Below are positions 35,225 through 46,700 of a DNA stretch of 64,000 nt, piece after piece. A program made the translations under genes and the position numbers. This DNA is from Paratinospora sagittata (Eukaryota; Streptophyta; Magnoliopsida; Ranunculales; Menispermaceae), in NCBI GenBank assembly GCA_035771175.1, contig CM069593.1:738461-802460 (forward strand), read 5' to 3'. The first letter of the stretch is position 1, and the number at the start of each line of letters is the position of its first letter. The notes under the pieces were generated by a model. That model was not told the origin of the DNA. It saw nothing but the letters and a program-made list of their open reading frames with translations, and did no database searches.

Positions 35225-37528
35225 TTAATTGGGCTTCTTCCCTTGGGTTTCACAATTTCCATCTTGAACAGAAGCTCTAAAGTCTTGCCTTTCATCGGAA
35301 GTAGCTGTAATGACAGGCATCCATACGTCAGCAGTGCCACTCAAAAGAGTTTGCACCTGAGGATCTGCAGCAATGGCGGAGGATATCATCTTGTCCACAT
35401 CATCCAATTTGGCCGATAGCTTGTCCAACTCCTTGGCTATTTCCAGCTTAAATATAAGAAAAACAGTAACAAAAGAAGCACGATTGCCTTATGAGAAATG
35501 AAATTTCATCCCAAAAAGAAATGAAATAGAGAAAATTTTCATGTATGAAATTAATTGTATATGAACTTCAAACTACCTCATCTAGAGTTTCTGATGGCTT
35601 TGATGGAACTTTTGTCACTTCTAAGCCAAGTGCTTCAATTTTCGCACGTAATTCAACTTCTTCTTGATTGCTTGATGATTCAACCTACACAATCACATAT
35701 TACGATGAATACTCCCAACATCCCTTTTTTTTTAGAGTAGCATTACAGAAACAGTAACACCAACAAATACCTTTCACAAGTTTTTAAAGCCTATGATAAG
35801 CAGAAAGTAAACGACTCCCAAGGTAATATTTTCCCAAGGATAGCTAAAAATATAAGATCCCAATGCATTAAACCCAAGTACGCGTTTATTGGCACTTTAT
35901 AATTCCATGAGGAGGCTCCAAAATAGTAATACTTGGTCCAACAAAACTGAAACTCTGATTTAACATAAATAAACATAAAAGTCTTCCAAGAAAGAGATTG
36001 AGAGAGAGGTCAGTCTCTCTCAATCTCAAAGGTGCAGTTGGTAAAGAGGTGGCTTTGGAACCCAAAGGTCCTAGGTTCAACTCTTGCCACTGCCTCTACC
36101 TAGGGGGGTGAGGGGGATTAATGGGTCAGGAACCGGCCTGATTCCTCCCCAAGAGTACGGTCTGGTGATGGAGTTGGTTTTACAACTAACATTGTTTCTT
36201 CTCAAAAAAAAGAAAGAGAGAGAGGTCAGTCTCATACTTCCGCAAACGTAAATTTCAAAAGAAAACTAGGAATAGAGCTAAGCATCAATCTTTTGTAATA
36301 TAACTAGACAACATCATACAAAATTGTCCTTCACTCCCATAAATCACCTACACTACCGAGTGAAATTATGACCCGAAAGGAAAATTTAGTTCGAAAAATT
36401 TAACATCCCCGGATTAAAATAAAATAAAATCTGTTACCGAGTGTTTCTTGTTTCTAATTTCAATACGAACAGGTTGTTCTGTGCATTTGTTGACATCAAA
36501 ATGAGCCATGAGACGAAGTCTTGGTGGTGAGATAATTTTCGGGATTATCTCAGGCTTTGAACTTCCTAGATCTACCCTGATATGTAGGATTTCTTCTGTT
36601 AAAAGTAAGGAAATATTTTCATTCACCTTATTTGAATTAGATTTTGCCCGATTTTTTATTGTTAAAAAACATACAAACAATTGGAGCATCTCACCTACAG
36701 CCACTAGTTTACCACATATTACAACAATGGATAGCTAGTCACATCTCCTTGCAAACCTTCCTTAAAGCCTAAACGTATAGAAAGCTCGTTCAAACAAACC
36801 TAAGAATAAACATAGTTGGGACCTCCAAAGAGCTCTAATTGCAGCAATCAACTACATAACCAGTAACTGGGTTCGTGTGTTTTGGGCATCTTTGACTACA
36901 TACACGCATGCCGTAATCTCTAATAGCAAAAAAAATCATCAATGTACATATATATAGGTGGAGGAAGGGGTAAATCAATCTCAAATCAAATGAGTAATTT
37001 GGGAACAACCTTAATTAATAATACAAATCAATGTGCACCCTCAATCTAAAGAATGATTGAAAACCAAACCTATAGATTTCATCAAATCTTATATATCCAG
37101 TAATAGAAAAAATTTATCAAAAACACCCAGAATAAAAACATCTTTGATTGTGCCCAATTACCCAACTCGCAATTACTTCGATTTCAAACCTGAAAAGCAA
37201 ATCCTAAATCTAAATTAAGTAGAATTCATGCCAAAAAAGCCTAACCATAATAACTAATTCAAGAGTTCGGGGAGAAATCTCAACTAAATCGAACTCTGAC
37301 TAAAAAATAGTAACATCTAATGCTTCAAGATTACAAATTTACAACACCCACCAAAGAATTTCTTATAAAAACAAGGGAATTAGTCATAAAACTGAACTGA
37401 TAAATCTAATGTAAGCAAAAAAAAAAAAATCAATTAAAAACTCACAGAGAGAAAGAAATAGAAACCTGTTGAAGGAGATTAGTGAGGAGATGAAAGAGCT
37501 GGGCATCTGGTTTTCCCTCTTCAGCCAT
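35225..37528 (-). CDS. 130-residue helical protein of unknown function
   Basis: Exons 37528-37466, 35684-35577 and 35446-35225 (63, 108 and 222 nt) are all phase 0 and give 130 residues. The protein starts MAEEGKPDAQLFHLLTNLLQ, continues VESSSNQEEVELRAKIEALG and then LEIAKELDKLSAKLDDVDKM, ISSAIAADPQVQTLLSGTAD VWMPVI and a polar tail. It is acidic, has heptad-like Leu/Ile/Val spacing around residues 55-85 and no membrane span or signal peptide, so a small coiled-coil or helical-bundle subunit of some complex is plausible. I do not recognise the family. The exon pattern and phase make it a real gene. Its 1.8-kb first intron holds a SINE in antisense. Confidence 0.78.
36018..36215 (+). mobile_element. 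tRNA-derived SINE with 18-bp target duplication
   Basis: A tRNA-like head has AAGGTGCAGTTGGTAAAGAG (A box) at 36028 and CCTAGGTTCAACTC (B box) at about 36069. The body is followed by CTCAAAAAAAA at the 3' end. It is flanked by GAGAGAGAGGTCAGTCTC at 36000-36017 and 36216-36233, a perfect 18-bp duplication typical of LINE-driven insertion. The element is 198 bp and opposite in strand to the host gene. Confidence 0.9.
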
Positions 37529-40467
37529 CTTTGCCTTTCTGATACGCTGTTACAGTATACGACGTGTTTTTCGTATATAAACTTATGGATTCAGTACTCC
37601 CGTGTGCTAGGTAAGCTAACGCTACTTGGCATCCGATTTTGCCTCGTGGCACCTTGTTGTTGTTTTGACGGACTTTTGGCCAAAATACAGCTGATCTATT
37701 TTTTTTTTCCTTAAATACGGCCACCAATTTTCTATTAGCCAAAATACAGCACTTTGGCCTAATTGGCGTCTACGTGGCCAAAGTGCTAAGTTTTAAAATG
37801 TTTTTAAAAGAAGACAGTTTTCAAATAAAAACTCTTCATTGGAAGTTTTTGTTACAATTCCTAATGCATTGTCATTTAGAATTATCTTATTTTTCTATTA
37901 AAAAACTCTTTTATATTTTTTACATACAACGACCTTGTTTAGAAGAGCGGCAAAACCGTGTCGTGGTGAATAATTTCGTCAAAACGTACTTTGGGTGTCA
38001 TTTGACATCCATGCATTTGCGATTGAAACGCGATTTTTAGAAATTTTCAAAGTGTTTTGATTAAGCTCTCTTCTTCTTATTTTTGCGTTTGACAATAATT
38101 CTTTTAGGTAAAAACACCATTCTATTTTCAAATGAGGCCAATATTGCATATAACTTATATAATTTCATAGACATTATATAATATGACATGTAAAATTTTA
38201 CATACTAAAAAAATAAAAACTCCTAATCAAAAGGAGTTTTCAATTCATTCATTGGAGGTTTTCATGTCTAATATTTGGAAAATAAGAGTCTCGCCACATT
38301 GGCGTCCAATTGGCAAAATTACTGTAAAATGGCAAATAAAAGTTTTATCTCCCTATTTCAGCTAATTTTTTTTTAATCAAGGGCAAAAATCCCTTGTTTT
38401 GACATCACTAACCCTTGCAGCCTCGCTTAAAAGTAACTATAAGCTTCGGTTTTTATTACAAGAAAATATAATTTAGTATATTAATTAATACTAAACATGG
38501 AGGAAAAAAAAAAAAACCATTCTATTCTTTGTACCGTAAAAAACTCATAACCATTGGGACTAATTTGTCTATTAAAAGAAGGTGGTAATATCCTTTAAAT
38601 TTCAATTTTAGACCAAATAAATTAAAAGTGACCCAAAGGTCAGTCATGACCCAAATATGTTATATAAAATAGTGAAAATTGTTAGCTTAGTACAACATTG
38701 TCTTATATGATGTGTAATGTATTATGTTGTAAGTAACCCTTTCCATGGAAAAACAATTTTCAAAGGATGAGTTAGAACCATGAACTATATTATGGTATCA
38801 GAGTAGATATATACCAGGATGGATTGAGTTTGTATCTTTAGCTTTGCGTGAAAAGGGAGTGCCTACTGACCTTAGCCGTGGTGTTAGGGGGTGTGTGCTA
38901 GTATAGGTCTGTATCATCTAAGTTATGACATTGTTTGAGAGAACAAAACAAAAGCACTTTTTTGATAAACGCATTTAAAAAAAGCGATTTAAAAAAAGTT
39001 GATTTTATCTAATTTATTCTAAAAGTAAAAAAATTATTTTTTTCTATTTTAATTTAATTAGATGTCGGTGTTGTCAAGTACTTTTAAAATTAATTTTGCT
39101 TTAAAAATATTTTAAAAAAACTCTCGGGCCAGCCGCTGCTTTAATTGTTTTTTCTCTGTTACCCACAATAATAGGAGGCTCATGTATTAGGTAACATATT
39201 GATATCTATGCACAAGGAAGACTTAGGCTATTAGATTTTAGAATATCCGTTAAAAAAAGGCAGTCAAAAGAGCCGTTGTAAGTAGGGGCAAGGGACTCTT
39301 TCTCCCACGCACTTAGCAAATTCTCTTATAACAAGGTCTCTCTAGTCAGGATCCTATGCACAAGCAATAATTGAAAGAAAAGAGAAAGGGTAAGTCATGG
39401 CCCATGTCAAGATTTGGATGATTGGAATCAACCCTTGAAACATATAAACAACCAGGGGCTTCAATACATAGTTTTTAGAACTGAGAAAGGGGATGAGTAA
39501 CATGGTATCCAAAGTGATAGAAACTGAAATCATGTAATAAACTGAAATTAGATCCAATTCCAATCTCATAGTAGTACAGCTTGACTCTGCAGATAGCTTG
39601 AAACATCTTCTACTAGAATCATTATTAACCCTTTGAAAAATCAAGATTTAATACCTTGCAACAACAAAAAAAAATAAAAAAATCAAGATTTAATGCATTG
39701 TGGGATCAATTTGATCATTACTAATCATTTTACAGGAATCAATCATCTAGAGATTGCTCACAACACCCTTAAAAAAAGGGTTGTTGAGAAAAAGTAAAAT
39801 AAATCCAAAGGAAGTGAGGTTTCTATAAAACTTCTAGCTTTATATGCTCCTTGTATATATATATATATATATTAAGGGTCTATACATATGTGTGTGAATG
39901 TTGTCTGCTTTCTGTCATCTTCTCATGGAACCATTTTCTCCAATTTACTTGTTTGTGAAGAACCTACAAGGGAAAAGAAAAACAAGAAAGAAGAAAAAGA
40001 TTGATGTTGCTTTACCAAAATTTGTGAGTCTCTTCTTCTTCTTTTGACATTAAAATCTGTGAATTATGGCGGATTGTTGATTATGGCTTAATTAATTTCA
40101 TACCTGATTTCTTATATGGAAAAAAAAATGATATTAACTTACACCTGATTTCTTAGAATTTAAAGGTCTCTATATGAAAAAAGGAAAAAAAGAAAAAAAT
40201 GATATTAACTTAAATACAGTAAAAACACTGCACATTAAAAGAACAACAGATATATAATAGCAAACCAAAATGAGGGACCCTTAAACTTACATCAGCCTAC
40301 CATCCCCATCAGCTATATATATATATATACCTTACAGAACAAACAGATCAGAGTAGCTAGCAAACTTGGCAGTAAAAGAACAGTTAAACAATTACAGATG
40401 CATCTCTACTTGTAAAATCACCAAGACCCATCATTTTTTATTTCACAATGTAAATATACATATTATC
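37529..40467. other. intergenic DNA with repeat remnants
   Basis: No gene is supported over nearly 3 kb. The left part holds a possible MULE-like element. Near 38792 TGGTATCAGAGTAGA resembles a Met-tRNA primer-binding site of an LTR element, but no LTR could be defined around it. Confidence 0.5.
37676..38400. mobile_element. possible Mutator-like non-autonomous element
   Basis: The left portion (TTGGCCAAAATACAGCTGAT, then GCCTAATTGGCGTCTACGTG GCC at about 37758) is loosely repeated in reverse at the right (GCGTCCAATTGGCAAAATTA near 38303 and CAGCTAATTTTTTTTT near 38358). The inverted ends would be about 100 bp. I cannot find a clear 9-bp target duplication, so the limits are guesses. Confidence 0.35.
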
Positions 40468-40854
40468 TCATCTGCTTAGCAAAGGGAACAAGCGCTCTTG
40501 TAAAGAAGAATGGTGAGAGACCATGAACAGTAGAAAAACAAGTAAAGCAGCAACACCCCAAGGAGTTCCTCCGGCTCTGTGCAGTGAATCCTTCTCAGGC
40601 AAAGGAATAAAGAAAGGAACTCTATGTCTTCTTTCTGATCCACTTGATAACAAGTGAACAAGCAGCAGCAGCAAGAGAGGTGACAATATCAGAAACATCT
40701 TAATCTGATCAAACAAATCTTCAAACACAGATTCATAACGGGTGTACCATGAAATACCCATGAACAAGAACAGTACAAGAAGGAAGAAACACAAGTGTAG
40801 AGGCAAAGAAGGAGGCTCAAGACCATACTTAGAAGAATGGTAGCCACTAGCCAT
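40468..40854 (-). CDS. small multi-span membrane protein, plant-specific
   Basis: A single uninterrupted frame of 128 residues begins MASGYHSSKYGLEPPSLPLH. Three hydrophobic segments follow: about residues 19-37 (LHLCFFLLVLFLFMGISWY), 52-69 (MFLILSPLLLLLLVHLLS) and 99-113 (GVAALLVFLLFMVSH). Between the last two is a basic loop, SGSERRHRVPFFIPLPEKDS LHRAGGTPWG. This layout is that of a small intron-less family of unknown function I recall from plant proteomes. Location in a membrane is all that can be said. The start codon is the first ATG, and AT-rich sequence with short A and T runs flanks it. Confidence 0.8.
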   Translation of the reverse strand: MASGYHSSKYGLEPPSLPLHLCFFLLVLFLFMGISWYTRYESVFEDLFDQIKMFLILSPLLLLLLVHLLSSGSERRHRVPFFIPLPEKDSLHRAGGTPWGVAALLVFLLFMVSHHSSLQERLFPLLSR

Positions 40855-43700
40855 ATGCGTCTCTGAGAGTTCTTAATTTGATCAGCAAGATGGCTTAGAA
40901 GAGATGCCTAATTATAGATAAACTTGACGAGAGAAAGAACAGCTAACTAGTTCGTGTGAGATACACTTGTATGTATGTAAATGGTGGGGCACTTGCATAA
41001 AAGTAGGTATGTTAGGTATGGGCTTGTGGAAATGTGTTTAGGGTAGAGAAAATTGAGAAAAGAGTTAGGCAGCTTTATTTTATGAAATTAATTAGATGGT
41101 GAAGTCATAAAGTAAGGTTAGACTGATTTAATTGGAGAGTTAAAAAGATCGTAAGGTCACAAGGAACACATAAGTAACCATTAGGTTTAAAGGGTATGAT
41201 TGATAGTTAAAGAGAATTGCTATTTTCTTTAGAAAATGAGAAATATCTAGAGACGACAACCCATATTTTCTTATCCGAGGAATTTTTTTACTTGTAGAGA
41301 TGAGAAAATTTTTAATAGCATGAACGTTCATGCTTATCTTTAATAGAATTTTTTCTTTTCCTTTATCTTTATATCAAATGAACGTATAAAAATATTTTTT
41401 CACGTATAATTAGATAATCATAAAAATTCTCTCTAAATCTTTTTTTCAGAAATTATTTTTAGAGATAACTATATTTCTCCATAAAACTTTCTTAGCCATC
41501 AAACACGTTCCAATTAGTGCTAAACATCTCCTCTCAATTTTCAATTATAATTAAGGACCTCTAATGTCAATATAAATATAATTTCATGAAAAGGGTTTTA
41601 TTATTTCAAGTATGGCCTGTGACCTAAAGCCATGTGTCACCAACAAAGGACTCTACTATTAGAGAGAGGAGAAAGAGAGAGAAAAAAAAAATTATAAGGT
41701 AATGCTTTGTTGGGTTACCTAGGAAAAGTTTGAAAAGAAATGGATGTCCTTGTCACCCATTTCAGCTTTATCTGTTATATGAATGAAGCAAGAAAGTAAG
41801 GTAAGGGAAGTGGAGGTCCTATGGCTATGGCACTGACTGACTGACTTTCCTTTCCTATAATAATGAAAAAACAAAAGCTCTAATGGGTCAGCAGCTTATA
41901 ACAGCTTTCGGCCTTCTTCTTTGGTGGGGTGTAGTTGAGATTCTTCTATATAATTGTCTTAATCATCAATTGCAGTTCAAAATTTTGGAAAATTTGATTG
42001 AAGATCTTATCAAGTTGGTAGCTTGGGGATTTCAAAGAATGAAACAGGCATAAGTAGTTTCTTTGTATATTCTCAGATTCACAGTTCCTTACATTCTAAG
42101 GAACCTTCAAAGGTGAAAATGATCTATAGGTGTCATCTAGCTAGCCTTCTTTTTTGCATTAATAAAGGATGTTGATCTCTTCCATCCGGCCTTTGTTCAT
42201 TACTTTTTGCTTTAGGCTTTAGATCCTCCCTATTGTTTCTATCCTGTCCCCCACCATTCTTATATATTTAGTTTATACTGGTAGGCAAGAAAAAAAATTA
42301 TATAATACTCTAGGATTTTTTTAATTTACATTTGATGAACTATAAATGGTTTTACTATAGAATTAATTTATAACAAAATATATATATATAGTCTCGAAAA
42401 GTTAATTCTTCTTTTCTTTTGATAAATTTATGTCGTACCAAAAAGTTTGCTTATATGATTTGGCCACATGGAACACTTTCTTTTTTTTAACAAATGAAAG
42501 GTAAGATGAGATAGTACTAATTGAAATGATTTTTTTTTATTTAACTAAAGATATAAGGAGGAATAGAGGGAAAAAAAATAGAAGCCAGCACATTTATATT
42601 GGAATCAAAAGGCTGTTCAATTACCATACCAGATGAGCTTTCTGCTTTGGACAGGTGCCAGCCAATAGCTTTCTTGAGGTCATCCTTGCATCTGTATCTA
42701 GAAAAGATCTAATTTCCCAAAGGGGGTGTATCCAAAAGAGTAGAGATAAAAGACTTCTTTCATTCTAACCAAGAACTGGTATAATTACTATGAAAGAAAA
42801 GAAACCTTCATAAATCATGTCATAATGTACAAACAAATCTCAATTATTGAAGAAGTTTACCATCACTGCCTTTCTTGTCCATATGTCCCTAGCAAAATCT
42901 ATGTTACCCAGACTCCTTACTTTAACCCGACATATTCATATTCGACACTTTATAATTTAGAACACTACTATATAAATTCTTCAATAGAAAGAAGAAAAAG
43001 CATAAAAAATAACTAATAGGTAAAATTTACTTAAATGACAATACAAAATAAACAATAAATAAATAAATAAATAAAAGATGATCGAATCCCTATATCCCAA
43101 AATTTAAAAATGAACAAATCAGACCTCTAAATATGTACTTATATCCTACACCCATACCCAAGTCAAGTAATATAGATCAGAATTGAACCCAAACTTAAAA
43201 ATGATACACATGGTAAACCTTGAGGTGTATGAAGGCAAGAAACCCTGCTTATCACTGATAGTAAAAAAAAAAGAAAAGTGTGGATTCTTCTCTACTGCCG
43301 GCATAAAAAATAGATTGGATGTAGTTTCAGCAGGGATATGAAACATGCTTTACATACAAAAACAACATAACAAATAGCAAGAGCAAGCAAGGTGCTGGCA
43401 GGCCAAATGGGTCATAGCATTGCAGCTCAGTTGAACCACGGCTGAGACCCCACTGCAACACTATGCTCAAAGATGAAGCAAAAGATGGCAATCTCAAATG
43501 CCAGGGGTAGAAAAAGAAACGACCAAAAGATAAAACAAAAAAATAAAGAAAGATGAAATAAAGGCGAGAAAAAAGAAAATTGAGCAAACAGCTCAAAACA
43601 TGGGAAACCAGACTTCATCACGCAACTTGACGTTACCAACTTAACAGTCAAATTGAAGTGGAATATATAATTTTTTTTTTCCCCGAAGCATTGCCCAATT
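40855..43700. other. intergenic DNA, no gene seen
   Basis: This lies between the small membrane protein gene and the end of the kinesin gene, both on the minus strand. It holds the former's promoter and, at the right, the kinesin 3' UTR. The only defined element is a MITE at 42899-43175. Confidence 0.55.
42899..43175. mobile_element. hAT-type MITE, CTATGTTAC family, copy 2
   Basis: The left end CTATGTTACCCAGACTCC and right end AAGTCAAGTAATATAG match the ends of the copies at 10561 and 58996. The body shares CCCTATATCCCAAAATTTAA and AATGAACAAATCAGACCTC with the 58996 copy. The flanks AGCAAAAT and ATCAGAAT agree at 6 of 8 positions. It also contains an (AAAT)n run at about 43053-43075. Confidence 0.8.
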
Positions 43701-46700
43701 TCATTGAAAACTCCTCCCAGCTGATCCATTCCAAAGCTCAAAATTGTCTCCTTTCTGGATTTCTTTTTTAGATTGAGGATCCTCGGCGTCAGTTCCTTGC
43801 GATTTTTTCAGCTTTGCCACAAGAACCCACATGTTTGCAAGTTCATTCTCAAGATAAGCTTCCCTTTGCTTTGATTCCTCGACCTTCTTTTGAAGTTCTG
43901 CTTCTTTTTGCTCCTTTTCCATTAGAGCAGCTTCGTAAGATAGCTCCCTTTCCCTGCTCATGGTGAGTTCTCTCTTGATGTCTGCGGCAGGTCCGCCTTG
44001 GTCATGACGCTTGGTGTGAACATCTCTTCTGCCGTTCCTGGTTGAGCCACCAGCTCTACGCTGAGTAGGGGAATTCTTAAGTGCTGCCAATTCGGCAGAT
44101 AGTCTTTCGTTATGGTTCATAAGCTTGGTCACCTCTTCTGATAATGCTTTGAGCTCCACTGCTGCTGCAGATGCCAATCCCTTAGCATATGAGCTCTCCT
44201 CTGCAAGCTTCTGGTTTCGTGTTTCTAGCTGTTCTTTTGATTCTGTTAGCTCAATTACTTTCAGCTTTAGTTCTTCAATCTCCAATGCCTACATTTAAGA
44301 AAAATATGTAAAATCTTAGATTATAGAAATAATGAAAAGCAAATGTTTTTCTATAAAGGCATAATGTACTACCAATGGCCTAGGAGAAATCTAATAAAAT
44401 TCCAACATCCATGTCACTGCAAGTAAGAGTGAAAGGTAGTAATAAAATATTTGATAGAACCTGTCTATTGACAATGCATTTGCAGGTAAGAATGGAAGCT
44501 ATAATAGAACAGTAGATAGAATAAAATATACGTGGTGGTGTCCAAAACAGTTCCAAGGGAATTGTCAGAAAATTAATTGGGTTCCTAAGCTCTTATGTTA
44601 CTCCCTGGAAAAAAGGGCAAGGTTGTTGGGTTTTTCAACCCCAATTGATCAATTCAATACGCAGCGGAAAATATTCAAATAGTGAATCAAGCAATCACAC
44701 AACCAATTTAACGTGGTTCGGCCAATCAGTGCCTACGTCCACAGGTGGAGAAATCAATTATACTGAGAAGATTACAATACAAGAAGATCATCCTTCGACA
44801 CTCCCCTCTTGTCACACACTCAGTCACTCATAATCTCTCAACCTATAACTCGTTACTTGGCCATTCTACCACACTCAATCTGATCAACCCATCTCATATT
44901 TATAATAAACATTAGACAAACTTTTAATACAATCCAAATACTAAAATTAGACATCTACTACGATTAGAAACCCAAAAATTAGAAACTTACTCAAACTAAC
45001 ACACTTTCTATTTTGAGTTCAAACCAAAATACCAACAAAGGGAAGGTGGTAATGAACTAGTACAGGCACATTTCTATGGTACCCATACCAAATATGAAGA
45101 ATATCATGTGACCATGAGAGAGCTTTGGTTTGTGTGGAGTTTATTTCTGTCGATAAAAAGCCAACACGTGTGCAAACTCCAAACCCACATCCTTTGCCAA
45201 AGGAAATCTCTATAGAATAATATAAAAAGGGCAGCCCAGTGCACGAAGCGCCTACCTATGCGGGGTCCTGGGGAAGGGTCAGACCACATTGGGTCTATTG
45301 TACGCAGCCTTACTTTGCGTTGCAAGAGGTTGTTTCCACAACTCGAACCCATGAGCACATGGTCACATGACAACAACTCTTACAACTGCGCCATAGAATA
45401 ATATACCTTACCTTTTATAATGACTGATATTTTAAGAATTAATTATTAGTTACTTCTCAGAGGTGTACAAATCCAAAAGTATGTTTGGGAGGCTGAGGGC
45501 CTTGATTGGGGGGATTTTTCTCAAGAGGACAAGGATTTTCTTGAGCTACCATTTGAAGTGGATGAGGTGAAGGAGGTAGTCTTCGGTTGTGAGGTATCGA
45601 AAGCTCAAGGGCCAGATGGGTTCTCAATGCTTTTTTTCTAACAAGCGTGGGATGTTGTGAAAGGGGATGTGATGAAGCTGATTCAGGAGTTTTTCCACAA
45701 TGGAGTGATCAACAACATGGTCAACGAAACATATATATGCATGATTCCAACGAAGTGCGATTCACGCCAGATGAAGGATTTTAGACCTATAAGCTTGATT
45801 ACCAGCCTTTATAAGATTATATCTAAGACCTTGTCACTCAGGCTTAAGGCGATATTACACAAAACAGTGGAGGAATCTCAATCTACTTTCATTCAGGGGG
45901 GACAAATTTTGGATGTAGTATAGTGGCCAATGAAGCTATTGAAGATTATAGGGTGGGAGGCAAAGCTGGAGTGGTGTTTAAAGTTGACTTCGCCAAAGCT
46001 TATGACACAGTCGATTGTGGGTTTCTGAAGCATGTGATGCAGAAGAAGGGGTTTGGGGAAAGATGGATTAGATGGATGTTGGGATGTGTGAGTTCGGTAT
46101 CCTATTCTGTGGTGATTAATGGTAGACCAAGAGGGAAGTTTGTTGCAGGGTGAGGCCTCCGTCAAGGAGATCTTTTATCTCCTTTTTTGTTCACCCTCAT
46201 TGGAGATGGTTTAGGGAGATTAATGTCTCGTGCACGACAGATGGACATTGTGAAGGGGTTCCAAATTGGTCGGGATAAAATTGAAGTTTCGAATCTACAA
46301 TATGCTAATGAAACCCTTTTTCTGCTGCAATGGGATGAGGTCAATGTGGATACAGCTTTGAAGATTCTACAATGCTTTGGCGAGTTATCTGGTTTGAAAG
46401 TTAACGTGGCAAAATGTCAAATGGTAGGAATTAACATGGAACATGATGTGATTTTGAGATTAGCCAATTTGGCGAGATGTTCAGTAGGAGTATGGCCATT
46501 GAAATACCTGGGATTACCATTGGGTGGAAATTCTAAGTCTAAAGAATTATGGGATCCAGTTGTATCAGCTATTTCAAGAAGATTAGAGGGTGGAAGCATG
46601 CTTTCCTGTCCAAAGGGGGGAGGCTTGCCTTGGTAGAGGCAGTCCTATTAGCCATTCCATCATATTTCTTGTCTATCTTCAAGATACCAAGAGGGGTGGC

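Noticed and set aside
36018..36100. tRNA gene
   Set aside because: The head has A and B boxes but is followed by a SINE body and A-rich tail, with an 18-bp duplication around the whole unit.
38780..38910. LTR retrotransposon from the TGGTATCAGAG primer-site-like motif
   Set aside because: I could not find paired LTRs, a purine tract or coding remnants around it; a chance match or an old fragment remains possible.
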